Shown here: in pieces, positions 54,427 to 62,965 of the stretch
How positions within the stretch are numbered: the first letter of the stretch is position 1
Layout of the letters: each line of letters starts with the position of its first letter
DNA from: Microbacterium sp. JZ31
Lineage (GTDB): Bacteria; Actinomycetota; Actinomycetes; Actinomycetales; Microbacteriaceae
Assembly (NCBI RefSeq): GCF_016805985.1
Contig: NZ_CP017661.1
Coordinates: 2,232,001-2,296,000 of the forward strand
DNA: 64,000 bases
Direction of reading: 5' to 3'
The notes under the pieces: generated by a model
Seen by the model: only the letters and a program-made list of their open reading frames with translations
What the model was told of the DNA's origin: nothing
The model's database searches: none
Made by a program: the position numbers and the translations under genes

Positions 54427-55869
54427 ATGCCGGCCCGCCACGCGCACCTGTCGCCGTCCGCCGTCCAGACCGCACTCGCCGAGTCCCTCGCGCTGCTGCG
54501 GCGAGAGCTCGAGCTGCCCGAGGCCTTCCCGGCCGATGTGGTCGCGGAGGCCAAGGAGGTGGTCGCGTCCGGGACGGCGGTCGACGGATCGGATTCGGCT
54601 CGCGCCGACCTGCGGGACGTCGATTTCCACACGATCGATCCGGAGGGCTCGCGCGATCTGGATCAGGCGCTCGCGATCGAGCGGGACGGATCCGCCGGGA
54701 ACGGATCGGGGTGGATCGTCCACTACGCGATCGCCGATCTCGCCGCGTTCGTCCGGCCGGGAGGGGCGATCGACGCGGAGACGCGGCTGCGCGGGCAGAC
54801 CCTGTATGCGCCGGACGGCTCCGTTCCGCTCCATCCCGAGGCGCTGTCGCACGGCGCGGCGTCGCTGCTCCCCGAGCAGGATCGGCGGGCGTACGTGTGG
54901 CGGTTCGCCCTCGACGCCGACGGTGCGCTGCGCGAGCCCGCGCGGCCTCCCGTGCGGGCGTGGGTGCGCTCGCGGCGGCAGTGGACATACCGCGAGGCGC
55001 AGGCCGCCGTCGATGAGGGCACCGCGCCCGACTCGATCGCGCTGCTCGCGGAGGTGGGCCCCGCGCTGATCGCGCGGGAGGCCGCGCGCGGCGGGGCCAG
55101 CTTGAATTCGCCCGAGGAGGAGATCGTCGCGACGCCGGACGGCTATGCGCTGCAGGCGCGCGCCACCCTGGCGATCGAGGACTGGAACGCGCAGATCTCG
55201 CTCATGACGGGCATGGCGGCCGCCGCCATCATGCTGGAGCGCGGGACGGGGATCCTGCGCACGCTGCCGCCCGCCGACGACGACGCGATCGCCGAGTTCC
55301 GCCGCCGCGTGGCGGCGATCGGACACCCGTGGCCGGACGGCATGCCGTACGGGGAGTACCTGCGGCAGGTGGATCACGCGGACCCCGCAGCGCCCGCCAT
55401 CATGCAGGCCGCGAGCGGCCTGTTCCGCGGCGCGGACTACGTCGCGTTCGACGGCGAGACGCCGGCACAGCCCGTGCAGGCCGCGATCGGCGCGGCGTAC
55501 GCCCACACGACCGCACCGCTGCGCCGGCTCGTCGACCGGTTCGTCCTGGCGATGTGCACGGATGCGCCGCCGTGGGCGCGCGAGGCGCTCGCCGACCTCC
55601 CGGATGCGATGCGCCGATCCGGATCGCTCGCAAGCCGCCTCGAATCCGGCGCGGTCGACCGCGTCGAGGCCGCCGTGCTGCATGCGCGCATCGGCGATGA
55701 GTTCGACGCGGTCGTCGTCTCGCAGTCCCGTGGCGGCTCGCGCATCCAGCTGGCGCAGCCCTTCGTGACCGCCTCGACGTCCGACGCGCACGATCCGGGA
55801 TCCGCGATCCGCGTGCGCGTGACATCCGCCGACATCGCCGATGGGCGCGTCACGTTCGCGGCCGCCTGA
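54427..55869 (+). CDS. RNB-domain 3'-5' exoribonuclease (RNase II/R family)
   Basis: This 480-residue protein has the RNB catalytic motif TIDPEGSRDLDQALAI, whose aspartates bind magnesium, and later IGAAYAHTTAPLRRLVDRFV. It should degrade single-stranded RNA from the 3' end. It is shorter than RNase II (about 640) or RNase R (about 800) and has little sequence before or after the core for cold-shock or S1 domains. This compact form is common in actinobacteria. Confidence 0.93.
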   Translation: MPARHAHLSPSAVQTALAESLALLRRELELPEAFPADVVAEAKEVVASGTAVDGSDSARADLRDVDFHTIDPEGSRDLDQALAIERDGSAGNGSGWIVHYAIADLAAFVRPGGAIDAETRLRGQTLYAPDGSVPLHPEALSHGAASLLPEQDRRAYVWRFALDADGALREPARPPVRAWVRSRRQWTYREAQAAVDEGTAPDSIALLAEVGPALIAREAARGGASLNSPEEEIVATPDGYALQARATLAIEDWNAQISLMTGMAAAAIMLERGTGILRTLPPADDDAIAEFRRRVAAIGHPWPDGMPYGEYLRQVDHADPAAPAIMQAASGLFRGADYVAFDGETPAQPVQAAIGAAYAHTTAPLRRLVDRFVLAMCTDAPPWAREALADLPDAMRRSGSLASRLESGAVDRVEAAVLHARIGDEFDAVVVSQSRGGSRIQLAQPFVTASTSDAHDPGSAIRVRVTSADIADGRVTFAAA

Positions 55870-55873
55870 GACG

Positions 55874-56353
55874 TCAGAAGCGGGTGATCGCCTGCACGCC
55901 CAGCATCGCGAGCACGCCGAAGACGACGCCCCACAGCACGATCGAGATCACCTGCCAGAAGATGACGGCGTTCCGGGACGCGCCGAAACCGACGATCGCG
56001 GCGGACGTGATCTGGCTGGGCAGCACGAGCTGACCCAGCAGGCTCACGCCGGGCACTCCGAACCGCTCCAGGCGCTCCTTGAGCTTCGCGCGGCGCGGTG
56101 AGAGGGCCGGGGCCTCCCGGTTGCGGGTCGCCGCCTTCCGCACGCCGTGCGCGCCGAGCACGAAGATCAGCATCGAGATCACGTTGCCGATGATGGCGGC
56201 GGGCACCGCGACCCAGGGCGACAGGCCCGCGAGCACGCCGACGAACGAGCCGAAGTACGACTCGACGAACGGGATCGCGCCGAGCAGGATCACCCCCAGC
56301 CACTGCAGGGCGGGCGGCAGCGACTCGGTGAAGGACTGCAGGCTGTCGAGCAC
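55874..56353 (-). CDS. Small multidrug-export-type membrane protein
   Basis: This 159-residue protein has about five hydrophobic segments and resembles the Sm_multidrug_ex family, including LLGAIPFVESYFGSFVGVLAGL and a central basic loop (RRAKLKERLERFGVPGVSLLG). The function is not well established for the family. Translation starts at GTG 56353 after AGAGGAGA. It converges on the RNB gene with only 4 bases between stops. Confidence 0.8.
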   Translation of the reverse strand: MLDSLQSFTESLPPALQWLGVILLGAIPFVESYFGSFVGVLAGLSPWVAVPAAIIGNVISMLIFVLGAHGVRKAATRNREAPALSPRRAKLKERLERFGVPGVSLLGQLVLPSQITSAAIVGFGASRNAVIFWQVISIVLWGVVFGVLAMLGVQAITRF

Positions 56354-56474
56354 GGGGGATTCTCCTCTGTTCGGCGGTCTGCTCCGATGCTAGGAACGCC
56401 CGCACCGGCCGCGCCTCCCCCGCTGGGCGGATCCTGATCCGTCGTCCGGCGGATCCGCACCCGCCTCCGCTGGC

Positions 56475-56480
56475 TACGCT
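56475..56480 (+). promoter_or_regulatory. -10 box of the LLM oxidoreductase gene
   Basis: TACGCT followed by 7 bases and ATG 56488. Confidence 0.45.
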
Positions 56481-56487
56481 CGGGAGC

Positions 56488-57396
56488 ATGAAGTTCAGTC
56501 TGTGGCTCCCCGCGAACCTGCCCTGGCGCGACCTCCGCGCCGCCGCGATCCACGCCGCCGGCGCGACGTCCGGCGCCGCCCGATGGCGGGGTCTGTGGCT
56601 CGAGGACCACTTCATGGACAACACCCCGGAGCCCAACGACGGCGCGCGCGGCGAGTGCCTCACCCAGCTGACCGCCCTCGCCGCGACCGTCCCCGACGTC
56701 CGGATCGGGTCCCTCGTGCTCGGCAACACGTACCGTCACCCGGCGGTCGTGGCGAAGCAGGCCGCAGCGCTCAGCGACATCGCTGACGGGCGGTTCGTGC
56801 TCGGGGTGGGCGCCGGCTGGCAGGAGAACGAGCACAGGGCGTTCGGGCTCGAGTTCGCCGACGTGCCGAGCCGCATCCGGTGGTTCCGTGAGGCGCTGCA
56901 GGTGTGGAGCTCGCTGCGGGACCAGGAGTTCACCGACTTCGAAGGCGAGCGTTACCGCCTGGAGCACGCCTCGCTGAACCCGAAGCCGCACGCGACGCTG
57001 CCGATCCTGATCGGCGGCAAGGGCGAGAAGGTCATGCCGAAGCTCGTCGCGCGCTACGCCGACGAGTGGAACATGTGGTCGACGCCCGAGGTGTTCGCGC
57101 AGAAGAACCGGATCTTCACCGCCGCGCTCGAGGACGCCGGCCGCGAGTCCGCCTCGCTGTGGCGCACGACGCAGGCGCTCGTGTTCTTCGACGACAGGGC
57201 GCGGGCCGACGAGATCGCGGCCAAGGGACGGCCGGCGATCGGCGGCAGCGCGACCGAGATCGTCGATCTGATGGGCGCGTACGCCGAGGCCGGGGTGGAC
57301 GAGTTCATCCTGCCGCTCACATCGCTGAGCGACGTGGCGAAGATCGACGACCTGGGCGACCGCTTCCTGACGGAGGTCGCCGCGATGGTCGCCTGA
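56488..57396 (+). CDS. LLM-class flavin-dependent oxidoreductase
   Basis: This 302-residue protein has luciferase-like (bacterial luciferase/F420) features: FSLWLPANLPWRDL, WLEDHFMDN, GSLVLGNTYRHPAVVAKQAA and SDIADGRFVLGVGAGWQENE. It should use FMN or F420 to oxidise or reduce a small substrate. The tail ends with FILPLTSLSDVAKIDDLGD. The actual substrate cannot be told. A large inverted repeat follows and separates it from the convergent SIMPL gene. Confidence 0.92.
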   Translation: MKFSLWLPANLPWRDLRAAAIHAAGATSGAARWRGLWLEDHFMDNTPEPNDGARGECLTQLTALAATVPDVRIGSLVLGNTYRHPAVVAKQAAALSDIADGRFVLGVGAGWQENEHRAFGLEFADVPSRIRWFREALQVWSSLRDQEFTDFEGERYRLEHASLNPKPHATLPILIGGKGEKVMPKLVARYADEWNMWSTPEVFAQKNRIFTAALEDAGRESASLWRTTQALVFFDDRARADEIAAKGRPAIGGSATEIVDLMGAYAEAGVDEFILPLTSLSDVAKIDDLGDRFLTEVAAMVA

Positions 57397-57399
57397 GCC

Positions 57400-57459
57400 G
57401 CCGTTTGCCGCGAACTGCCGCTTTCCGCGGGCGGATGGCGGCAGATTGCGGCAGACGGC
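57400..57459. terminator. Bidirectional terminator after the LLM oxidoreductase gene
   Basis: Two 22-base arms (57400-57421 and 57438-57459) are complementary at 19 positions and share CTGCCGC/GCGGCAG cores with a 16-base loop. It lies between convergent genes. Confidence 0.75.
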
Positions 57460-57474
57460 CCGGGGCCGGAGCCG

Positions 57475-58107
57475 TCAGAGCTCGAACGTCGCGACGATCG
57501 CGGCTTCGACGTCGATCTCGGGCGTCGTGAAGGCGATGCCGGCGGCGTCCGCGCGGGCGAACATCGGCACGCCGGGGCCGCCGCCGTGCACCTGGCGCTC
57601 GGTGACGCTCGCGAGCGCGGGCTCGACGTCCTCTCCGGGCCGGATCGCGGCCGCGTACGACCGGGCGCGACGCACCGCATCCTGCACGGCGAGGCCGCGA
57701 GCCGCGTCGAGCAGGCCCTCCCGGGTCTCGTCAGACAGCTCCCAGCGCACGGGCTGGACGCCGAGGTCGGCACGCGCGGCGAAGGCCGCCACGTCGACCG
57801 CGAGCGCGGCGAGGTCGGTGAAGGTGATCGTGACGGTCGACGTGACGTGATGGATCGGCGTGCCGGTCCGATCCGGAGCCGCGGTGGGAGCGTCCGCCCA
57901 CGCCCACGGGCTGCCGATGTCGAACGCCGCCGCGGCGCCGCCTTCGCGCCGGGCGCGCGCGATCCCCGCGAGCTCGTCGTGCAGCCGCGCGTGGCGGCGC
58001 ACGACGTCGTCGCGATCCTCGCCGTGCGCGGCGATGTCGAGCGCGAGCACCCCGCGCTCGGCCTGCTGCGTCAGGCGGTGAGATCCCTCGACCGTGATGG
58101 CGACCAT
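57475..58107 (-). CDS. SIMPL-domain (DUF541) protein
   Basis: This 210-residue protein resembles the SIMPL/BP26 family, with an N-terminal VAITVEGSHRLTQQAERGVLAL pattern and later VTSTVTITFTDLAAL, WELSDETREGLLDAA and RARSYAAAI. No signal peptide is seen, whereas many family members are exported. Family members are linked to oxidative stress or form ring structures, but the function is unclear. ATG 58107 follows TAGGCT by 6 bases. Confidence 0.85.
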   Translation of the reverse strand: MVAITVEGSHRLTQQAERGVLALDIAAHGEDRDDVVRRHARLHDELAGIARARREGGAAAAFDIGSPWAWADAPTAAPDRTGTPIHHVTSTVTITFTDLAALAVDVAAFAARADLGVQPVRWELSDETREGLLDAARGLAVQDAVRRARSYAAAIRPGEDVEPALASVTERQVHGGGPGVPMFARADAAGIAFTTPEIDVEAAIVATFEL

Positions 58108-58113
58108 GGCCGG

Positions 58114-58119
58114 AGCCTA
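58114..58119 (-). promoter_or_regulatory. -10 box of the SIMPL gene
   Basis: TAGGCT on the minus strand, 6 bases before ATG 58107. Confidence 0.5.
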
Positions 58120-58151
58120 TTCGCCGCCGACGCGCCTCGGGCGGATCCGGC

Positions 58152-59303
58152 TCAGGCGGTGACGACCTGCGCGGTGCCGATCTGCGCGTCGGGGCCCATC
58201 TCGTCCGCGATGCGGCGGGCCTCCTGGATCAGCGTCTCGACGATCTCGGCCTCGGGGACGGTCTTGATGACCTCGCCCTTGACGAAGATCTGCCCCTTGC
58301 CGTTGCCGCTCGCGACGCCGAGGTCGGCCTCGCGAGCCTCGCCCGGACCGTTCACGACGCAGCCCATGACCGCGACGCGCAGCGGGACGGTGACGTCCTT
58401 CAGGCCCTCCGTGACGCTCTCGGCCAGCGTGTAGACGTCGACCTGCGCGCGGCCGCACGACGGGCACGAGACGATCTCGAGCTTGCGCTCGCGCAGGTTG
58501 AGCGACTGCAGGATCTGGTGACCGACCTTGACCTCCTCGGCCGGCGGCGCCGACAGCGAGACGCGGATGGTGTCGCCGATGCCCTCGCCCAGCAGGATGC
58601 CGAACGCCGTGGCGCTCTTGATCGTGCCCTGGAACGCCGGGCCCGCCTCGGTCACGCCGAGGTGCAGCGGCCAGTCGCCACGCTCGGCGAGCTGGCGGTA
58701 GGCCTTCACCATCACGATCGGGTCGTTGTGCTTGACCGAGATCTTGAAGTCGTGGAAGTCGTGCTCCTCGAACAGGCTCGCCTCCCACACGGCCGACTCG
58801 ACGAGCGCCTCGGGCGTCGCCTTGCCGTACTTCTCGAGGAGGCGGCGGTCGAGGGATCCGGCGTTCACGCCGATGCGGAGCGAGACGCCCGCGGCCTGCG
58901 CGGCCTGCGCGATCGCGCCGACCTGGTCGTCGAACTTGCGGATGTTGCCCGGGTTGACGCGCACGGCCGCGCAGCCGGCGTCGATCGCCTGGAACACGTA
59001 CTTCGGCTGGAAGTGGATGTCGGCGATGACCGGGATCTGGCTCTTCTTCGCGATGATGTGCAGCACATCCGCGTCGTCCTGGCTCGGCACCGCGACGCGC
59101 ACGATCTCGCAGCCCGACGCCGTGAGCTCGGCGATCTGCTGCAGCGTGGCGTTGATGTCGGTCGTCGGCGTCGTCGTCATGGACTGGACGCTGACGGGGG
59201 CGTCGCCCCCGACGAGCACCTTGCCCACCTTGATCTGGCGGGACTTGCGACGCGGGGCGAGCGTTTCGGGGACGCGCGGCATCCCGAGGTTCACGGCTGG
59301 CAC
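58152..59303 (-). CDS. ispG: 4-hydroxy-3-methylbut-2-enyl diphosphate synthase
   Basis: This 383-residue enzyme of the MEP isoprenoid pathway has the TIM-barrel part ([32 protein letters not shown]) and the 4Fe-4S domain with CPSCGRAQ and [11 protein letters not shown]. It converts MEcPP to HMBPP. GTG 59303 is chosen because TAACCT lies 6 bases before it. In relatives it usually follows the site-2 protease gene, but here the tryptophan-type locus on the other strand lies between them. Confidence 0.96.
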   Translation of the reverse strand: MPAVNLGMPRVPETLAPRRKSRQIKVGKVLVGGDAPVSVQSMTTTPTTDINATLQQIAELTASGCEIVRVAVPSQDDADVLHIIAKKSQIPVIADIHFQPKYVFQAIDAGCAAVRVNPGNIRKFDDQVGAIAQAAQAAGVSLRIGVNAGSLDRRLLEKYGKATPEALVESAVWEASLFEEHDFHDFKISVKHNDPIVMVKAYRQLAERGDWPLHLGVTEAGPAFQGTIKSATAFGILLGEGIGDTIRVSLSAPPAEEVKVGHQILQSLNLRERKLEIVSCPSCGRAQVDVYTLAESVTEGLKDVTVPLRVAVMGCVVNGPGEAREADLGVASGNGKGQIFVKGEVIKTVPEAEIVETLIQEARRIADEMGPDAQIGTAQVVTA

Positions 59304-59309
59304 GCCTCA

Positions 59310-59315
59310 AGGTTA
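59310..59315 (-). promoter_or_regulatory. -10 box of ispG
   Basis: TAACCT on the minus strand, 6 bases before GTG 59303. Confidence 0.5.
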
Positions 59316-59444
59316 ATGCGCGCGGATGAACCGAGGCTGGACGAGGGCGGCTACCCAGCAGACACACGGATGAGCGCGAGCGCGCGAGCGCCACCCGGCG
59401 TGCGCGCGGCCGCACCCGCGCGATCCGAGCCGACGCCGCTGTGG

Positions 59445-59450
59445 TACGTT
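59445..59450 (+). promoter_or_regulatory. -10 box of the trp leader transcript
   Basis: TACGTT followed by 7 bases and the ATG of the leader peptide, so transcription should start at or next to that codon. Confidence 0.55.
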
Positions 59451-59457
59451 TCGTGGC

Positions 59458-59496
59458 ATGTCCGCGAACCTCACCTCCTGGTGGCCCGCCTCCTAG
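59458..59496 (+). CDS. trpL: Tryptophan leader peptide
   Basis: A 12-residue frame (MSANLTSWWPAS) carries two adjacent Trp codons at 59479-59484 and ends just where the attenuator segments begin. It is the classic sensor of charged tRNA-Trp: a ribosome stalled at these codons frees segment 2 to pair with segment 3. It appears to be leaderless, which is unusual for an attenuator peptide. Confidence 0.85.
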   Translation: MSANLTSWWPAS

Positions 59497-59542
59497 GCGG
59501 TGCTTTCGCGAACCTCGAGAACAGACCGCCGCTCCAGGCGGT
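59486..59542 (+). promoter_or_regulatory. Trp transcription attenuator, four-segment
   Basis: Segment 1 is CCGCC (59486-59490), segment 2 GGCGGT (59496-59501), segment 3 ACCGCC (59525-59530) and segment 4 GGCGGT (59537-59542). Pairing 1:2 plus 3:4 gives termination; pairing 2:3 gives readthrough. Segment 2 overlaps the leader stop codon. Confidence 0.85.
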
Positions 59543-59547
59543 CTTTC
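59523..59547 (+). terminator. Attenuator terminator (3:4 stem)
   Basis: An 8-bp perfect stem AGACCGCC/GGCGGTCT with a 6-base loop followed by TTCTG, the only clear U-containing tail among terminators in this window. Confidence 0.85.
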
Positions 59548-59583
59548 TGCATGTCAGGCCGCCGCACCGCCGAGGAGAACCCG

Positions 59584-60954
59584 ATGACCGGGCCCACCCC
59601 CACCGCCGACCTGATCCACCGCCTCGCCGCGGATCCCGACGCGTCGTTCGCGCTCATCGCGCGGGCGGGCGCGTCCGGCTCCGCAGACGCCGTCGAGGTG
59701 CTGACCGGAGCCGTGCAGGATGTCGAGCTGCTCGCCGACATCCCGCTGCAGGACGCCGTCGGCGCGCCGCGCGAGGTGCTCGCCCTCGTTCCCTACCGCC
59801 AGGTGCGCGAGCGCGGCTTCGAGGCGCACGACGACGGTGCTCCGCTGCGCTGCCTGCTGGTCGAGGCGCGCGAGCGCATCGATCTCGCGGACGCGATGGC
59901 CGCGCTGCCGACCGAGACGATCCCGCTCACGGACGCGGGCTTCGACATCCCCGACGCCGAGTACGCCGACATCGTGCGCCGCGTCATCACGGACGAGATC
60001 GGACGCGGCGAGGGCGCGAACTTCGTCATCCGGCGCGACTACACGGCGGGCGTGGACGCGGATCCGCGCATCGCAGCGCTGACGTGGTTCCGGGCGCTGC
60101 TGCAGCACGAGCGCGGCGCGTACTGGACCTTCGCCGTCGTCACGCCCGGCCACATCGCGGTCGGCGCGAGCCCGGAGGCCCACGTCACGGCGCACACCGG
60201 TGCGGCGGGCGAGGCCAGCGTCGTGACGATGAACCCGATCTCCGGCACGTTCCGACACCCGGCCGGCGGCGCGACGGCCGAGACGCTCGCGGCGTTCCTC
60301 ACCGACACCAAGGAGACCGAGGAGCTCTTCATGGTCGTCGATGAGGAGCTCAAGATGATGAGCGCCGTGTGCAGCGACGGCGGGCGGATCACCGGCCCGC
60401 ACCTCAAGGAGATGTCTCGCCTCACGCACACCGAGTACATGCTGCGTGGCACGAGCCGCCTCGATCCGCGCGACATCCTGCGCGAGACGATGTTCGCCCC
60501 GACCGTGACGGGCTCGCCCATGCAGAACGCGTGCGCGGTGATCCGGCGGCATGAGCGCACTCCCCGCGGCTACTACTCGGGCGTCGCGGCGCTGTTCACG
60601 CCGCGCGCGGACGGCGGGCACGACCTGGACGCGCCCATCCTGATCCGCACGGCGTACCTCGTCGACGGGCGGCTGCGCGTGCCTGCGGGCGCGACGCTCG
60701 TGCGGCACTCGAACCCGGACGGCGAGGTCTCCGAGACCCACGGCAAGGCGGCGGGCGTGCTCGGCGCGATCGGCGCCGTCCCGCGCGAGGTGCCCGTGCC
60801 GGATCCGGACGAGCCCACCCCGAGCGGCGCCCGCTGGCGGAGGATCCGCGTATCGCGGAGCTGCTCGCGTCGCGCAACGCGCGGCTCGCGCCGTTCTGGC
60901 TCGAGCCGCAGGGCTCCGAGCCGGGCCCTCTCACGGGACGCTCGGCGCTCGTGA
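59584..60954 (+). CDS. Anthranilate synthase, PhzE/TrpE-type chorismate-binding part (frameshifted 3' end)
   Basis: The 456-residue product is a chorismate-binding enzyme, with GEGANFVIRRDY, SPEAHVTAH, MNPISGTFRHPAGG, DEELKMMSAVCSDGGRITGP and the late RTAYLVDGRLRVPAGATLVRHS. It should make anthranilate from chorismate, using ammonia from the fused amidotransferase part. ATG 59584 is chosen because GAGGAG lies 6 bases before it, after the attenuator. About the last 45 residues are out of frame: the true reading frame shifts near 60830, so the natural product is probably a fusion of about 650 residues. PhzE-type aminodeoxyisochorismate synthase is the alternative, but the trp leader favours tryptophan. 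Confidence 0.88.
   Translation: MTGPTPTADLIHRLAADPDASFALIARAGASGSADAVEVLTGAVQDVELLADIPLQDAVGAPREVLALVPYRQVRERGFEAHDDGAPLRCLLVEARERIDLADAMAALPTETIPLTDAGFDIPDAEYADIVRRVITDEIGRGEGANFVIRRDYTAGVDADPRIAALTWFRALLQHERGAYWTFAVVTPGHIAVGASPEAHVTAHTGAAGEASVVTMNPISGTFRHPAGGATAETLAAFLTDTKETEELFMVVDEELKMMSAVCSDGGRITGPHLKEMSRLTHTEYMLRGTSRLDPRDILRETMFAPTVTGSPMQNACAVIRRHERTPRGYYSGVAALFTPRADGGHDLDAPILIRTAYLVDGRLRVPAGATLVRHSNPDGEVSETHGKAAGVLGAIGAVPREVPVPDPDEPTPSGARWRRIRVSRSCSRRATRGSRRSGSSRRAPSRALSRDARRS
60819..60842 (+). other. Frame break inside the anthranilate synthase gene
   Basis: Codons before this point read in one frame (DPDEPTPSG) and after it in the -1 frame (PLAEDPRIAELLASRN). Adding one C to the CCC run at 60830-60832 restores a continuous frame of APLAEDPR. 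A one-base deletion, real or a sequencing or assembly error, is the simplest reading. Confidence 0.85.
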
Positions 60955-61535
60955 TTGACGCCGAGGACCGCTTCACCACGATGCTCGCGCATCAGCTGCG
61001 CCACCTCGGCCTGGACGTGCGGATCGCGCACTGGTCCGAGGTCGCCGACGCCGACATCGACGCCGCGGAGCTTGTCGTGTCGGGCCCGGGGCCGGGCGAT
61101 CCGCGGGACGCCGCGAACCCGCGCATCGCCCGGATGCGGGAGCTCGTGCACCGCCGACTCGCGGCCGGCACCCCCCTGCTCGCGGTGTGCCTGAGCCATC
61201 AGATCCTCGCCGACCGGATCGGCATCGACCTCCGACCCCTCGCGAGCCCGCACCAGGGGCTGCAGAAGACGGTCGACGTGTTCGGCGAGCCCGCCTCGAT
61301 CGGCTTCTACAACACCTTCACGGCGCGCGTGATGCCGGGCGTCTCCCGGCTCACGCCGAGCGAGACGCGCTGCGGCGAGGTCGGCGTCGTCGACATCGCC
61401 GCCGAAGCGGAGACGGGCGACGTGTACGCGCTGCGCGGCCGCGGCTTCGCCTCGGTGCAGGGGCACCTCGAGTCGATCCTGTCGCGCGACGGCATGCGCA
61501 CGCTCGAGCGCCTCGTGACGCACGCCGTGGCGTAG
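60951..61535 (+). CDS. Anthranilate synthase, glutamine amidotransferase (TrpG-type) part
   Basis: The 194 residues from GTG 60951 form a class I amidotransferase with the nucleophile Cys in LLAVCLSHQIL (Cys80 of this fragment), VVSGPGPGDPRDAAN, and the His/Glu pair in VQGHLESIL. It releases ammonia from glutamine for the chorismate-binding part. Coding similarity extends upstream past the GTG (about 60831-60950) with no start codon, which supports a fused gene. As it stands, the GTG overlaps the upstream TGA, so coupled translation could still make a separate subunit. Confidence 0.88.
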   Translation: MIDAEDRFTTMLAHQLRHLGLDVRIAHWSEVADADIDAAELVVSGPGPGDPRDAANPRIARMRELVHRRLAAGTPLLAVCLSHQILADRIGIDLRPLASPHQGLQKTVDVFGEPASIGFYNTFTARVMPGVSRLTPSETRCGEVGVVDIAAEAETGDVYALRGRGFASVQGHLESILSRDGMRTLERLVTHAVA

Positions 61536-61604
61536 CCTCCGGTCGTCCGGGCCGTCCCGGTCCTGGCTGCGCGCGACGAACGGGACCCCGCGGACCGGGC
61601 GCCG

Positions 61605-62894
61605 CTAGCCTGCGAGCGTGATCGGATTGAAGATGTCGGCCGCGAAGAGCAGCGCGCCCATGCCGATCATGAGCACCACGACCACGAGCGCCACCGGGAC
61701 GAACCGGGTCGCGTCGGCCGGGGCCGGCTCGGACTTGCCGCGCAGTCGCGCCCAGCCGCGCTTGATGCCGTCCCACAGCGCGATGGCGACGTGGCCGCCG
61801 TCGAGCGGCAGCAGCGGGATCAGGTTGAACACGAACAGCGCGATGTTCACCGAGCCGAGCAGGCCCACCATCGCCGCGACGCGATCCAGGATGGGCGCCT
61901 CGGCCGCAGCGACCTCGCCCGCGAGCCGGCCGACGCCGACGACGCTGAGGGGTCCGTTCGGGTCGCGCTCCTGACCGGTGAAGAGGTCGACGGCGGTGTT
62001 CCACAGCTGCACGGGGAGCTGCACGATGATCCCCGCGACGCGGCCGAGGTTGTCGGCCGTCGCCTGCGCGCCCGCCCAGACCGGCTGGTGCACGCGCTCG
62101 ACGGCCGCCGTCATGCCCGCGAAGCCCACGCTCTGCGTCGTGACCTCGCCGTCGGGGCCGGCGATCTGACGCTCGGCGAGCACGGGGGTCATGGACAGCT
62201 CCACGCGCGCGCCCTCGCGCAGCACCACGACCGGGATCGTCTGATCCGGGTGTGCCTGCACGATCGCCGACGCCTCCGCGAACGTCGCGACCTCCTGCCC
62301 GTCGAGCGAGACGAGCTGGTCCCCCGGCAGCAGACCGGCGGCATGCGCGGGCGAGGCCTCGGCATCCGGCGCGCACTCGGTCGCCGCGGACCCGGCCGGC
62401 ACGACGCATTCGGCGACCGTGTCGATCGTGGTCGTCGTCTGCTGCATCCCGATCCCCGTATAGAGGATCGTGAAGAGGATGAGCGCGAGCAGCAGGTTCA
62501 TGACCGGCCCGCCGAGCATCACGACGATGCGCTTCCACACCGCGAGGCGATAGAAGGCGCGCGAGTCGTCGACGCCGACGAGGGTTTCGTGGTTGGCGTC
62601 GCGCGCGTCCTGCACGAGGGTCGCGAGCATGCCGCGCGTGCGCGCCTTGGCGTGGACGGGCGCGTACATCCCCGCCATCGACACGTAGCCGCCGATCGGC
62701 AGCAGCTTGACGCCGTACTCGGTCTCGCCGATCCGCTTCGACCAGATCACGGGTCCGAGGCCCACCATGTACCGGCTCGTCTGCACGCCGAAGCGCTTGG
62801 CCGGGACGAGGTGCCCGATCTCGTGCAGCGCGATCGACACCGCGAGCCCCACCACGACGATGAGCACACCGATCACGAACGCGAGCACAGCCAC
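61605..62894 (-). CDS. Site-2 intramembrane metalloprotease (RseP/Rip1-type)
   Basis: This 429-residue membrane protease has the zinc site HEIGH near residue 24, a PDZ domain in the middle (PAHAAGLLPGDQLVSLDGQEV) and the second metal motif LPLDGGHVAIA. Rip1-type enzymes cleave anti-sigma factors after a first cut and affect cell-envelope responses. GTG 62894 follows TACCGT by 6 bases. It converges on the anthranilate synthase gene. Confidence 0.95.
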   Translation of the reverse strand: MAVLAFVIGVLIVVVGLAVSIALHEIGHLVPAKRFGVQTSRYMVGLGPVIWSKRIGETEYGVKLLPIGGYVSMAGMYAPVHAKARTRGMLATLVQDARDANHETLVGVDDSRAFYRLAVWKRIVVMLGGPVMNLLLALILFTILYTGIGMQQTTTTIDTVAECVVPAGSAATECAPDAEASPAHAAGLLPGDQLVSLDGQEVATFAEASAIVQAHPDQTIPVVVLREGARVELSMTPVLAERQIAGPDGEVTTQSVGFAGMTAAVERVHQPVWAGAQATADNLGRVAGIIVQLPVQLWNTAVDLFTGQERDPNGPLSVVGVGRLAGEVAAAEAPILDRVAAMVGLLGSVNIALFVFNLIPLLPLDGGHVAIALWDGIKRGWARLRGKSEPAPADATRFVPVALVVVVLMIGMGALLFAADIFNPITLAG

Positions 62895-62900
62895 GCGACA

Positions 62901-62906
62901 ACGGTA
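62901..62906 (-). promoter_or_regulatory. -10 box of the site-2 protease gene
   Basis: TACCGT on the minus strand, 6 bases before GTG 62894. Confidence 0.5.
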
Positions 62907-62953
62907 TGCCCGGAACCTTTGAATCGCGTGGCGGCGGCCCCGGATGGCGCGGG

Positions 62954-62959
62954 TAGATT
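62954..62959 (+). promoter_or_regulatory. -10 box of the membrane protein gene at 62966
   Basis: TAGATT followed by 6 bases and GTG 62966. Confidence 0.5.
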
Positions 62960-62965
62960 CGTCGG

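Noticed and set aside
60819..60842. Programmed -1 ribosomal frameshift joining the two anthranilate synthase parts
   Set aside because: No X-XXY-YYZ slippery heptamer or strong downstream pseudoknot was seen, and adding one base restores the frame. A deletion or read error is simpler.
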